The notes beneath the pieces were generated by a model, which ran no database searches, was not told where the DNA came from, and saw nothing but the letters and a program-made list of their open reading frames with translations. DNA of 34,743 nucleotides, from assembly GCA_007845205.1 (NCBI GenBank), contig SDRK01000002.1:1-34743 (forward strand), given 5' to 3'. Positions 8,136-15,392 of this stretch are shown here, piece after piece (the stretch's first letter is position 1; each line of letters begins with the position of its first letter). The stretch is from TM7 phylum sp. oral taxon 350 (GTDB taxonomy: Bacteria; Patescibacteriota; Saccharimonadia; Saccharimonadales; Saccharimonadaceae). The translations under genes were made by a program, and so were the position numbers.

Positions 8136-9182
8136 ATGAAGATTCTCGGTATTGAATCAAGTTGTGATGAGACGGCGGCTGCTATTGTCGAAGATGGTAA
8201 AAAATTACTATCTAATGTTGTCGTGTCACAGATTGATATTCATAAGGAATATGGAGGTGTAATCCCTGAGATAGCAGCAAGAAGCCATATTGAAGCAATT
8301 AATCCTGTTATTAATAAAGCTTTAGCTGAAGCTAATCTCACTATTGATGATATTGATGCGATTGCTGTAACCTATGCGCCAGGATTAATTGGTAGCTTAC
8401 TAATTGGAACATTAGCGGCTAGAACTTTGGCAATTTTGCACCACAAGCCCTTGGTTAAAGTTCAACACGTCGAAGGACATGTCTATGCTAATTTCTTAAA
8501 TGAAAAACAACCCGAATTTCCACTACTCGCCTTAATCGTTTCAGGAGGACATTCACAACTAGTACTTTTCAAAGACCACGGTAACTATGAACTACTTGGA
8601 CAAACCAATGACGATGCTATCGGTGAAGCTTTTGATAAAGTTGCAAAAATCCTAGGACTTCCCTACCCTGGTGGTCCAGCTATTGCACGAGCCGCAAAAG
8701 ATGGCGATAAATTTAAATATCACCTTCCCGACGCAAGGCTAAAGCATCCTTATGATTTTAGCTTCTCTGGGCTTAAGACAGCCGTTTTAAGGGCCGTGCA
8801 GAAAGAAGTAGGTGTTTCATATGATTTTCCATCCTTTAAGCTTAAGGACAAGCTTAAAACGTCTGAGATTAACGATTTTGCTGCTAGTTTCCAGTACACA
8901 GCTACTAAAACTCTTGTAACAAAGACAGTTAAAGCCTATAACGAATTTCAACCAAAATCTGTAGTAATCGCAGGGGGCGTAGCAGCCAACCAAGAGCTAC
9001 GCGAACAATTAAAGGTTGCTCTACCTATTGACATAGATTATGCTCCAATTAATCTCTGTACGGATAACGCCGCAATGATCGCAACTTTAGGATATTACAA
9101 ATTCATTAACGGTAAAGTTACCGATCCATACGAATTAGAAGTTATACCTAGTATCAGTATGGAAAAGACTAAGTGGAATTAA
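8136..9182 (+). CDS. tsaD: tRNA N6-threonylcarbamoyladenosine transferase TsaD
   Basis: TsaD transfers the threonylcarbamoyl group to A37 of tRNAs that read ANN codons. It normally works with TsaB, TsaE and TsaC, which are not in this window. The 348-aa protein begins MKILGIESSCDETAAAIV, the family signature. It has metal-binding His111 and His115 in HVEGHVYANF, the nucleotide-site SGGHSQLVL, DDAIGEAFDKVAKILGLPYPGG, and the late VVIAGGVAANQELR and TDNAAMIA. Length and motif spacing are normal. It stands alone on the plus strand with its own promoter and is followed by a terminator shared with the next, convergent gene. Confidence 0.96.
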   Translation: MKILGIESSCDETAAAIVEDGKKLLSNVVVSQIDIHKEYGGVIPEIAARSHIEAINPVINKALAEANLTIDDIDAIAVTYAPGLIGSLLIGTLAARTLAILHHKPLVKVQHVEGHVYANFLNEKQPEFPLLALIVSGGHSQLVLFKDHGNYELLGQTNDDAIGEAFDKVAKILGLPYPGGPAIARAAKDGDKFKYHLPDARLKHPYDFSFSGLKTAVLRAVQKEVGVSYDFPSFKLKDKLKTSEINDFAASFQYTATKTLVTKTVKAYNEFQPKSVVIAGGVAANQELREQLKVALPIDIDYAPINLCTDNAAMIATLGYYKFINGKVTDPYELEVIPSISMEKTKWN

Positions 9183-9217
9183 ATAAAGTTAAATTAAATT
9201 AACTAAGTTAAGCTAGA

Positions 9218-9241
9218 TAATATATCACATGTGATATATTA
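9218..9241. repeat. 24-bp perfect palindrome
   Basis: The left half is TAATATATCACA and the right half is its exact reverse complement, with no spacer. It lies 36 bases after the tsaD stop and before the terminator. It could be a protein-binding dyad or an extra hairpin; its role is unknown. Confidence 0.8.
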
Positions 9242-9278
9242 ATAAGACGATTACGTTAAATAAACCTATTTAGACAAT

Positions 9279-9304
9279 AAAAATAGCCATCTCAGGCTAT
9301 TTTT
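9279..9304. terminator. bidirectional intrinsic terminator
   Basis: A 10-bp stem (9279-9288 with 9295-9304) has a 6-base ATCTCA loop and A/T runs on both sides. It ends tsaD and the convergent second FemAB gene. Confidence 0.82.
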
Positions 9305-9327
9305 TATTATATTAGAGCTTTAAGTAT

Positions 9328-10500
9328 TTAATTCTTTTCTATTGCTGTTTTAGCTTCGTCCTTTATCTCTTCGACTTCTTCTGTTTTTCTATCATCAATA
9401 GTCTTTTCTAGATCGCTTACTGTTTGTTCCATCTTTTGTTCTTCAGGACTAAAAGACATTGGTTTTTCTTCTTTATTCTCTATTTCTTTTTTAGCTACTA
9501 CTTTACTTCCCTTGTTTAACTTAACAAATTTAATTAATCTCTTGCCTAATGGAAATAGCTTAGAAAATAGCAAATAGCTAAAACCTTTGCCATATTCATA
9601 AGTACCAGCGAGCATATTTACATGATTTGAAAATCCCTCTTTAAAGTTTGAGACTCCTTCCGATACAAGGCCGTTCATGTCATAACGCACAATTCCCCAA
9701 TCTTTACAGGTAGCAATAGCTTTCCACTTTAAGGAATAATTAGCTTTTTGTTTTTGACCAACGCTTGTAACACCACCATAAAGTTCAAAAGCTGTGTAAT
9801 TAGAGATTGCTAACCACAAAAAAGCTACCGGTTTTCCTTCATAGATAGCCATATAGACTGGAGAGGCTTCTCCTAGATACTTGAAAATATCGTGATAATA
9901 CTTATCTTCGTGGATCTTAAAACCAGCTCGTTTTGCAGTGTCCTTATAAATATCTAGACAAGCATTGATATCTTTACTTGTTTTTGCTCTTACGATACTA
10001 ACGCCATTCTTCTCTGCTTTACGAATATACTGGCGTGTCTTTTTTGCCATTTCAGATAGAAGACCTTTTTCTGACATGCCTAAATCTAAAATTAATGTCT
10101 GATTCATTAATGAGCCACTCTGAATTTTAGACCAGTTGTATGATAAATCTACCCGATCTAGGTCTGGCTCAATCTGTATTGCTATCGCTTTATATTTCCT
10201 ATAGATATAATCTGCGAAAGCATCCATTAATTCCATCTGATCCTCAGTTTCAGACATAAATGGTCCACGTGGAATATATACTAGATGTTTATTATTAAAA
10301 AATGGCACCTTACGGTATAAGATTTGGGCTCCAAAAATGATTTGTTTCTCACGTATGCCTTTTAAAACTATCCGATCGACATTCCAATTACTTTTAGCTT
10401 TTGCTTCACCCCAACCCCAAAGTTGTAATGGATGTCCATTATTTTCTAAAACTAAATCATCCCACTCTTCTTTGTTAGTAACTCGCCCAAATTCGTACAT
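9328..10500 (-). CDS. second FemAB-family aminoacyltransferase-like protein with charged tail
   Basis: This is a paralogue of the protein at 5702, with the same FemAB fold: HPLQLWGWGEAK near the N-terminus, YIPRGPFM, the central TRQYIRKAEKNGVSIVRAK, then TAFELYGGVTSVGQKQKANYSLKW and VRYDMNGLVSEGVSNFKEGF. Members transfer amino acids to the peptidoglycan stem peptide. The core ends near residue 330. After it come about 60 residues rich in Glu and Lys that look helical or disordered and are not part of the fold. A TATAAT 6 bases before the ATG and the absence of a Shine-Dalgarno indicate a leaderless message. Two FemAB copies suggest a two-residue bridge or different acceptors, as in FemA/FemB, but this is inference. 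Confidence 0.87.
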   Translation of the reverse strand: MYEFGRVTNKEEWDDLVLENNGHPLQLWGWGEAKAKSNWNVDRIVLKGIREKQIIFGAQILYRKVPFFNNKHLVYIPRGPFMSETEDQMELMDAFADYIYRKYKAIAIQIEPDLDRVDLSYNWSKIQSGSLMNQTLILDLGMSEKGLLSEMAKKTRQYIRKAEKNGVSIVRAKTSKDINACLDIYKDTAKRAGFKIHEDKYYHDIFKYLGEASPVYMAIYEGKPVAFLWLAISNYTAFELYGGVTSVGQKQKANYSLKWKAIATCKDWGIVRYDMNGLVSEGVSNFKEGFSNHVNMLAGTYEYGKGFSYLLFSKLFPLGKRLIKFVKLNKGSKVVAKKEIENKEEKPMSFSPEEQKMEQTVSDLEKTIDDRKTEEVEEIKDEAKTAIEKN

Positions 10501-10506
10501 ATTTCT

Positions 10507-10512
10507 ATTATA
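10507..10512 (-). promoter_or_regulatory. leaderless promoter (-10) of the second FemAB gene
   Basis: TATAAT on the minus strand is followed 6 bases later by the ATG at 10500. It faces away from the valS promoter, whose -10 is only 13 bases away, so the two promoters overlap. Confidence 0.55.
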
Positions 10513-10523
10513 CCCAAACTTAT

Positions 10524-10531
10524 GCTATAAT
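10524..10531 (+). promoter_or_regulatory. valS: valS promoter, extended -10
   Basis: The sequence TATGCTATAAT contains TGC directly before TATAAT (10526-10531), an extended -10. No good -35 is seen. The predicted start is near 10538, giving a valS leader of about 70 bases. Confidence 0.55.
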
Positions 10532-10543
10532 GAGAATAGATTC

Positions 10544-10612
10544 ATGGACGTAGGGAGGTGAATCCTCTTAAACATGACTTTTTTATTTTTCACGGGTAAA
10601 CACTTTTTATGA
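10544..10612 (+). promoter_or_regulatory. valS leader with two short reading frames
   Basis: Two tiny frames lie between the predicted transcription start and valS. The first, at 10544-10561, reads MDVGR and contains the Shine-Dalgarno GGGAGGTG (10553-10560). The second, at 10574-10612, reads MTFLFFTGKHFL and its TGA overlaps the valS ATG as ATGA. valS itself has no Shine-Dalgarno directly upstream, so its translation may be coupled to the second frame. GAGG (10555-10558) can pair with CCTC (10564-10567), a small hairpin that would hide the site. The 15-base gap from GGAGG to the second ATG is long. No T-box features are seen. Confidence 0.45.
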
Positions 10613-13200
10613 AATTATCTACAACTTACGATCCTAATAACTTTGAAACAACAATCTATGAAATGTGGGAAAAAGCCGGAGCTTTTAAACCAAAAGGTGA
10701 GGGTGAACCCTATTCCATAGTCATGCCACCACCAAACGCCAATGGTAATTTACATGTTGGACATGCATTATCTTTTCAACTAGAAGATATGTTGGTTAGA
10801 TATTATCGCCAACAGGGAAGAGATACTCTTTATATACCTGGTGCTGACCACGCAGGTTTTGAGACTTGGGTGGTTTTTGAACGTCAGCTAGCTAAAGAAG
10901 GTAAAAGTCGTTTCGATTACACTAGAGAAGAATTATATTCACAAGTTTGGGATTTTGTAGAGAAAAACAGAGGTATCAACACCGTACAATTAAAAGCTCT
11001 TGGTATTTCTGCAGATTGGGATTCACTTTGTTACACATTAGACAAAAAGGTTATTAATAACGTCTATGCTACTTTCCAAAAAATGTGGCAAGAAGGTTTA
11101 GTTTACAGGGGTGAAAGAATCATTAACTACTGTACAGAGCACCAAACAGGCTTTGCAGATATTGAAGTTGAATATAAAGATGAAGAAGGGTCGCTTTGGT
11201 ACATTAATTACCCGATAAAAGAGAAGGAAGGAAAGTATATCCAAATTGCTACCACCAGACCAGAGACCATGCTTGGTGATACAGCAATTGCAATTAACCC
11301 TGAAGATAGACGTTTTAAGGATTTAGTTGGATTACATGCAGTAGTACCAATAGTTAATCGAGAAGTTCCAATTATTGCCGATAAATATGTTGAAAAAGGC
11401 TTTGGCACAGGTGCTGTAAAAATTACACCAGCTCACGATCCTAATGACTTTGAAATTGGCCAAAGACATTGCTTAGAAAACATCACTGTAATCGGTTTTG
11501 ATGGCAAAATAACCAATACTTTAGATGAATACAACGGTTTATCTGTAAAAGAAGCTAGAAAAAAGATTATCGATCAGCTACAAAAAGATGGACTTTTGGT
11601 CAGAACCGAGAAGATTAATCACGCTGTTGGACATTGTTATAAGTGTGGCACAGTCATAGAGCCACTACTTAAAGAACAGTGGTTTGTTAAGATGAAACCA
11701 CTTGTTAATAAGGCTCTAAGCCATATTGAAGATGATGAAATTAAATTCTTTCCAGAATCTGCAAAGAGAAATGTCTTAAACTACTTAAAGAATCTAAAAG
11801 ATTGGAATGTATCACGTCAAATAGCCTGGGGAATACCAATACCAGCTTTTCAGAATAAAGAAGACCCTAAAGATTGGATTTTTAATACTAGAGTTACTGA
11901 ACCTGAGATTGAAATAGACGGTAAAACCTATATTCGCGAAGAGGATACTTTCGATACTTGGTTTAGCTCTTCTCAATGGCCATACATTACAACAGATTAT
12001 CTAGAACATGGTAAAAATGCTAAATTCTATCCTAATTCTGTTCTGGAGACCGGTAGTGATATCTTATATGGCTGGGTAAGTCGCATGATCCTTATGGGCG
12101 TCTATAGAACAGGTATGGTGCCATTCAAAGAAGTTTACTTACACGGCATGGTCTTAGATGAAAAAGGTCTAAAAATGTCTAAGAGTAAGGGTAATGTTAT
12201 AAACCCTATGGAAATGCTTGCTAAATACGGTTCAGATGCACTAAGAATTGGTATCTCAATGAGTAGATCTGCTGCTCAAAACCAGGCTTTTGCTACAGGA
12301 AATGTCTTAGCTGGACGTAATTTCTGTAATAAGCTATGGAATATCTCAAGATATATTTTGTCTCAATTAGGTGAAGACTATAAGAAGATAGATGCTATCG
12401 TTGCTGATACCACTGCAGATAACTGGATTGTATCAAGGCTAGATCAGACGAAAAAAGACTTAAAACAATTGTTTAAGGATTATCGTTTCTCTGAAGCAGT
12501 AGAGCTTGTTTATCACTTTGTTTGGGACGATCTTGCTGACTGGTATATTGAAGCTTCAAAAGCAGAGAAAAATTCTCACGTCTTAGCATATGTATTAGAA
12601 GAAAGCCTAAAATTATCTCATCCAATTGCGCCTTTTGCTACTGAAACAATCTGGCAAGCCCTTCCTTGGATTGAAGACGGTAATCTTTTGATTAATCAGG
12701 TTCAAAAGGAAACTATTAAATATGGCATTATTGAAGCTGGTTCTTTCGATCAGCTAAAAACCTTTATTACTGAAGTTAGATCCCTAAAAGCTAAGCTAAA
12801 AGTTACAAATAAGAAATTAGAGGTTAACTTCTTAAATGATTCTTTGATCAAAGATAATAAAAACCTCATTAAGATTATGTGTAGCTTATCAGACGTTGTT
12901 GAATCAGATAATCCAGAGGGAATTAGAATACCTTCGATCAGCCGCCAAGCATGGCTAAAAGTCAGTAATGATACCTTAAAAGCTTACAGAAAAGATCTAG
13001 AAGACAAGATTAACGAGACAACAAAGAGCATTACTATGTTAGAAAAACGTCTTGGTAATAAAAACTATCTAGAAAAAGCTCCAGAAGCTCTTGTGAACGA
13101 AACTAAAAACAATTTAGCCGAATCTAAACAATTGTTTAAAAAACTATCCGAAGAACTAGAACAAGCTACTAGTAATCAGCTAGAAGATAAGAATCAATAA
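10609..13200 (+). CDS. valS: valyl-tRNA synthetase
   Basis: This class I synthetase charges tRNA-Val. It contains the HIGH motif as HVGH (residues 49-52, in NANGNLHVGHAL), the editing (CP1) insertion around residues 190-340 with TTRPETMLGDTAIA, the zinc-knuckle-like GHCYKCGTVIEPLLKEQWF, the WDxxDTWFSS region and the KMSKS loop as written at residues 522-526. The C-terminal anticodon-binding domain is followed by a coiled-coil arm with KLEVNFLN and a terminal helical pair. At 863 aa it is on the short side of normal, with nothing essential missing. It is a single gene with an unusual leader and ends at the hairpin at 13251. Confidence 0.97.
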   Translation: MKLSTTYDPNNFETTIYEMWEKAGAFKPKGEGEPYSIVMPPPNANGNLHVGHALSFQLEDMLVRYYRQQGRDTLYIPGADHAGFETWVVFERQLAKEGKSRFDYTREELYSQVWDFVEKNRGINTVQLKALGISADWDSLCYTLDKKVINNVYATFQKMWQEGLVYRGERIINYCTEHQTGFADIEVEYKDEEGSLWYINYPIKEKEGKYIQIATTRPETMLGDTAIAINPEDRRFKDLVGLHAVVPIVNREVPIIADKYVEKGFGTGAVKITPAHDPNDFEIGQRHCLENITVIGFDGKITNTLDEYNGLSVKEARKKIIDQLQKDGLLVRTEKINHAVGHCYKCGTVIEPLLKEQWFVKMKPLVNKALSHIEDDEIKFFPESAKRNVLNYLKNLKDWNVSRQIAWGIPIPAFQNKEDPKDWIFNTRVTEPEIEIDGKTYIREEDTFDTWFSSSQWPYITTDYLEHGKNAKFYPNSVLETGSDILYGWVSRMILMGVYRTGMVPFKEVYLHGMVLDEKGLKMSKSKGNVINPMEMLAKYGSDALRIGISMSRSAAQNQAFATGNVLAGRNFCNKLWNISRYILSQLGEDYKKIDAIVADTTADNWIVSRLDQTKKDLKQLFKDYRFSEAVELVYHFVWDDLADWYIEASKAEKNSHVLAYVLEESLKLSHPIAPFATETIWQALPWIEDGNLLINQVQKETIKYGIIEAGSFDQLKTFITEVRSLKAKLKVTNKKLEVNFLNDSLIKDNKNLIKIMCSLSDVVESDNPEGIRIPSISRQAWLKVSNDTLKAYRKDLEDKINETTKSITMLEKRLGNKNYLEKAPEALVNETKNNLAESKQLFKKLSEELEQATSNQLEDKNQ

Positions 13201-13250
13201 ATTTAATAAGTAATCGATTAGATAGATAAAAAGCTAATATATAGATCATA

Positions 13251-13278
13251 AAATAGAGAGTCAACTGACTCTCTATTT
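13251..13278. terminator. bidirectional intrinsic terminator after valS
   Basis: The stem AAATAGAGAGTC (13251-13262) pairs with 13267-13278 around a 4-base loop and is followed by a T run. It ends valS and the convergent small exported protein gene. Confidence 0.85.
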
Positions 13279-13327
13279 TTTATGTTTAGTTCTTAATGTT
13301 AATTCTTAATTTTATTTATCTGATCTA

Positions 13328-13666
13328 TTAGTTAAATTTAACCTCAAATTCACAGATACCATCTTTACAATTAAGACCATTCGCATCTTTTTTATTGGCT
13401 TTAATTTTCTTTTTAATAAACATAATATCTTTAGGTCGAGACCTTAATTTGGTATTTGTTCTAACCTTAGTTTCCATTGATTTAAAATCAAGGATATCTG
13501 TATGAGTATGCGCACCTCTATTAGCTCTAGATGCTATTACTTGTTTATCTTCTACTCCTTTATCTTCGCCAGTAAAGTTATGTGGTACATATTCGTGAAT
13601 TAAGATACCAGATAAAGTAAACAGGGCGAGCAGGGAAGTAAGTATTGGTAGTGTTTTTATTTTCAT
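13328..13666 (-). CDS. small exported or membrane-anchored protein, unknown function
   Basis: I do not recognise a family. The 112-aa protein starts with Lys residues and a hydrophobic stretch (about residues 5-24, LPILTSLLALFTLSGILI) that is a signal peptide or single membrane anchor. The rest is very basic and contains GAHTHTD and two Cys residues near the end (NCKDGICEFEV) that could form a disulfide outside the cell. No Shine-Dalgarno precedes the ATG. A good promoter lies upstream, so expression looks real. It is not in an operon with rlmH because its own promoter sits in the gap. Confidence 0.65.
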   Translation of the reverse strand: MKIKTLPILTSLLALFTLSGILIHEYVPHNFTGEDKGVEDKQVIASRANRGAHTHTDILDFKSMETKVRTNTKLRSRPKDIMFIKKKIKANKKDANGLNCKDGICEFEVKFN

Positions 13667-13699
13667 GGTGTTTTTTATTTTATTTTTGTTAATAACACC

Positions 13700-13728
13700 A
13701 TTTAAGCATAATCTTTATCTTTTGTCAA
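13700..13728 (-). promoter_or_regulatory. promoter of the small exported protein, with flanking inverted repeat
   Basis: On the minus strand TTGACA (13728-13723) is followed after 17 bases by TTAAAT with a TGC extension (-10 at 13705-13700). The start would be near 13693. An 8-bp inverted repeat, ATGGTGTT (13665-13672) and AACACCAT (13694-13701), brackets the start site and the first bases of the gene and could be an operator. Confidence 0.55.
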
Positions 13729-13746
13729 TTAGCTTTGATAATATGT

Positions 13747-14205
13747 TTATTTATGGTGATACGGATGATTGCTTAGAATCATAATACTCCGGTAAATCTG
13801 CTCAGATAAGATTAATCTTACGATTTCATGCGGAAAGACAAGATCAGAGAGCTTTAAGATGTAGTTGACGTTTTTTCTTAAAGTATCGTCTACACCATAT
13901 GCGCCACCAATTATAAAGACTATTCGCTTATACTTACTGCTACTCTCTTTTATAATGCCCGCTAATTCTTCGTTAGAGACCATTTTACCTCTTTCGTCCA
14001 ACAAAATAGTATAATCATCCTTTTTTATTTTAGACGCTATACACGAGCTCTCCTGCGTTCTAGCAACCTTTTGTTCTAAGCCAGAATTAGCAATAAAGCA
14101 CCACTCGATATTCACTTGATGTTTAATTCGTTTTTTGTAGTCTAAAATCAGCTTTTTATAGTTATCGTCTATTTTCTTACCAACTGTAATTATTAAAATA
14201 TTCAT
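13747..14205 (-). CDS. rlmH: 23S rRNA (pseudouridine1915-N3)-methyltransferase RlmH
   Basis: This SPOUT-fold methyltransferase modifies pseudouridine 1915 in helix 69 of 23S rRNA using S-adenosylmethionine. The 152-aa length is typical. The family motifs are all present: MNILIITVGK at the start, LLDERGKMVSNEELA, the knot region VFIIGGAYGVDDTLR, LSDLVFPHEIVRLILSEQIYRS and the terminal NHPYHHK. An AAGGA Shine-Dalgarno lies before the ATG. It is downstream of the tRNA-Ser(CGA) gene, separated by a small hairpin, so it may be read through from the tRNA or have a weak promoter of its own. Confidence 0.96.
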   Translation of the reverse strand: MNILIITVGKKIDDNYKKLILDYKKRIKHQVNIEWCFIANSGLEQKVARTQESSCIASKIKKDDYTILLDERGKMVSNEELAGIIKESSSKYKRIVFIIGGAYGVDDTLRKNVNYILKLSDLVFPHEIVRLILSEQIYRSIMILSNHPYHHK

Positions 14206-14226
14206 AATATCCTTAAATACAAATAG

Positions 14227-14243
14227 AACCTCTCATAGAGGTT
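14227..14243 (-). terminator. small hairpin after tRNA-Ser(CGA)
   Basis: AACCTCT (14227-14233) pairs with AGAGGTT (14237-14243) around a 3-base loop. On the minus strand it lies directly after the tRNA and before rlmH. The T-tract is weak, so it is an incomplete terminator or a processing hairpin. Confidence 0.5.
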
Positions 14244-14254
14244 ATTTATCCATC

Positions 14255-14342
14255 TGGCGGAGAGAGAGGGATTCGAACCCTCGATGAGTCGCCCCATACC
14301 GCTTTTCGAGAGCGGCCAGTTCAACCACTCCTGCATCTCTCC
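14255..14342 (-). tRNA. tRNA-Ser (anticodon CGA)
   Basis: The minus strand folds as a long-variable-arm tRNA. The acceptor GGAGAGA pairs with TCTCTCC, followed by G73 and an encoded CCA. The anticodon stem CCGCT/AGCGG encloses the loop CTCGAAA; the anticodon is at 14306-14308. The T-arm is GGTTCGAATCC. It reads UCG. Confidence 0.95.
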
Positions 14343-14382
14343 AATTAGTTTAATTCTATATGTTTTAATTATTTTTTACTAT

Positions 14383-14403
14383 AAAAAAACCGCATAAAGC
14401 GGT
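14383..14403 (-). terminator. intrinsic terminator after tRNA-Arg
   Basis: On the minus strand ACCGC and GCGGT (14399-14403 with 14389-14393) flank a 5-base loop and are followed by a run of seven T, a classical terminator. Confidence 0.85.
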
Positions 14404-14410
14404 AAACACA

Positions 14411-14487
14411 TGGTACACCCGACAGGATTCGAACCTATGGCCTTTGGCTCCGCAAGCCAACGCTCTATCCAGCTGAGCTACGGGTGC
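14411..14487 (-). tRNA. tRNA-Arg (anticodon GCG)
   Basis: The 77-base cloverleaf on the minus strand has acceptor GCACCCG against CGGGTGT (G1-U72 wobble), A73 and encoded CCA, a D-arm AGCTCAGCTGGATAGAG and a T-arm GGTTCGAATCC. The anticodon stem TTGGC/GCCAA holds the loop TTGCGGA, so the anticodon is GCG (14451-14453), reading CGC and CGU. Most bacteria use ACG (inosine) here. Confidence 0.93.
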
Positions 14488-14501
14488 ATATCGTCTCTAG
14501 G

Positions 14502-14510
14502 ATTATATCA
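14502..14510 (-). promoter_or_regulatory. extended -10 promoter of tRNA-Arg
   Basis: The minus strand reads TGATATAAT, a perfect extended -10, ending 14 bases before the tRNA 5' end. The start would be near 14495. Confidence 0.55.
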
Positions 14511-14533
14511 TCAATATCAGGATCTATAAAGCA

Positions 14534-15139
14534 TTAGAGGCTTAAGAATCTTGCAATTTTATCTAATAAATCTAGCTCACTCTTAACTTGTGGTAAAAGA
14601 TCATTTAAGGATTGTTTTACAGGTTCTATATCACTATTAGAACAATATACTGTGGTACCTAACTTAAATCTCTTCTTTGAATGAAAAGTAACAGCATAAA
14701 GACCATTTTCATCTTTAATACTATAGCTTTTTAACTCACTAATAGGGAATAGAGAATCGTTAACATGTATAGCATTAGTAGATACAGCGTAATTCGCATA
14801 ACGTTCTGGCTTATATGCTAAGACAAGCACCACAACCATTACCATGACAAGGACTGCCACAAAAGACCATGATTTCATAAATACAACTGATACGACGCTT
14901 AGAGCAATAATTACTAAAACAAATAAGATGTACCAGATTGGCGATCTAGTCTTTTTAATGTAATCTACTTCACTCCAGGAATAGAGAATATTGTCTTCTA
15001 ATGCTTCGTTTGTAGGCATATCGGAAGCTTCAAAACCATTAGTATTAGTAGTATCACCGAGATTTGCAGTATCAAGATTTTCTGGCGCGTTTTCTGGCAT
15101 ATTCTCTAGCATTTCTCTTGGTTCTTTATTCTCATCCAT
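14534..15139 (-). CDS. two-helix membrane protein with C-terminal PH-like domain
   Basis: The function is unknown. The 201-aa protein has a disordered acidic N-terminus of about 60 residues (Asn, Glu and Pro rich), then two membrane helices near 68-88 and 92-109, and a soluble C-terminal domain of about 90 residues. The pattern of that domain (YAVSTNAIHVNDSLFPISELKSYSI and KRFKLGTTVYC) resembles bacterial PH-like (bPH) domains attached to membrane helices. The start at 15139 is preferred to the upstream in-frame start at 15175, because a TATAAT at 15151-15146 sits inside that extension, 6 bases before this ATG. The message would be leaderless. The nearest neighbours are tRNA genes, which say nothing about its role. 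Confidence 0.75.
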   Translation of the reverse strand: MDENKEPREMLENMPENAPENLDTANLGDTTNTNGFEASDMPTNEALEDNILYSWSEVDYIKKTRSPIWYILFVLVIIALSVVSVVFMKSWSFVAVLVMVMVVVLVLAYKPERYANYAVSTNAIHVNDSLFPISELKSYSIKDENGLYAVTFHSKKRFKLGTTVYCSNSDIEPVKQSLNDLLPQVKSELDLLDKIARFLSL

Positions 15140-15145
15140 AAGCTT

Positions 15146-15151
15146 ATTATA
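15146..15151 (-). promoter_or_regulatory. leaderless promoter (-10) of the PH-like membrane protein
   Basis: TATAAT on the minus strand ends 6 bases before the ATG at 15139, and no Shine-Dalgarno is present. Confidence 0.5.
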
Positions 15152-15166
15152 ATATATCGCTAAATT

Positions 15167-15189
15167 AAAAAACACACCAAAAGGTGCGT
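15167..15189 (-). terminator. intrinsic terminator after tRNA-Ser(GCT)
   Basis: On the minus strand ACGCACC and GGTGTGT flank a TTTT loop (one G-U pair) and are followed by six T. It abuts the promoter of the next gene. Confidence 0.8.
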
Positions 15190-15193
15190 GCTA

Positions 15194-15286
15194 TGGCGGA
15201 GGAGGGGAGATTCGAACTCCCGCTCCAGGTCTCCCCAGACTAACGATTTAGCAAACCGTCCCCTTCAGCCACTTGGGTACTCCTCC
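15194..15286 (-). tRNA. tRNA-Ser (anticodon GCT)
   Basis: This is a class II tRNA with a long variable arm. Acceptor GGAGGAG pairs with CTCCTCC, followed by G73 and encoded CCA. The anticodon stem ACGGT/ATCGT holds the loop TTGCTAA, with the anticodon at 15250-15252. It reads AGC and AGU. Confidence 0.94.
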
Positions 15287-15392
15287 AGATTCAGTTTAAA
15301 TACTACCATTATTCAGAGGTTAATACTAGACAAAACTTTACCAAATCTTTATAGTACATAATATAAAGTGAGTTTACTCAAGAGGAGAATGA

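Noticed and set aside
10337-10561. Plus-strand frame of 74 codons ending in MDVGR
   Set aside because: It overlaps the second FemAB gene; only its last five codons lie after the valS promoter and were treated as a leader frame.
10538-10608. T-box riboswitch in front of valS
   Set aside because: The leader is only about 70 bases, with no T-box sequence, specifier stem or terminator/antiterminator pair.
13200-13327. Possible small gene after valS
   Set aside because: The interval holds only the terminator and AT-rich sequence with no usable frame.
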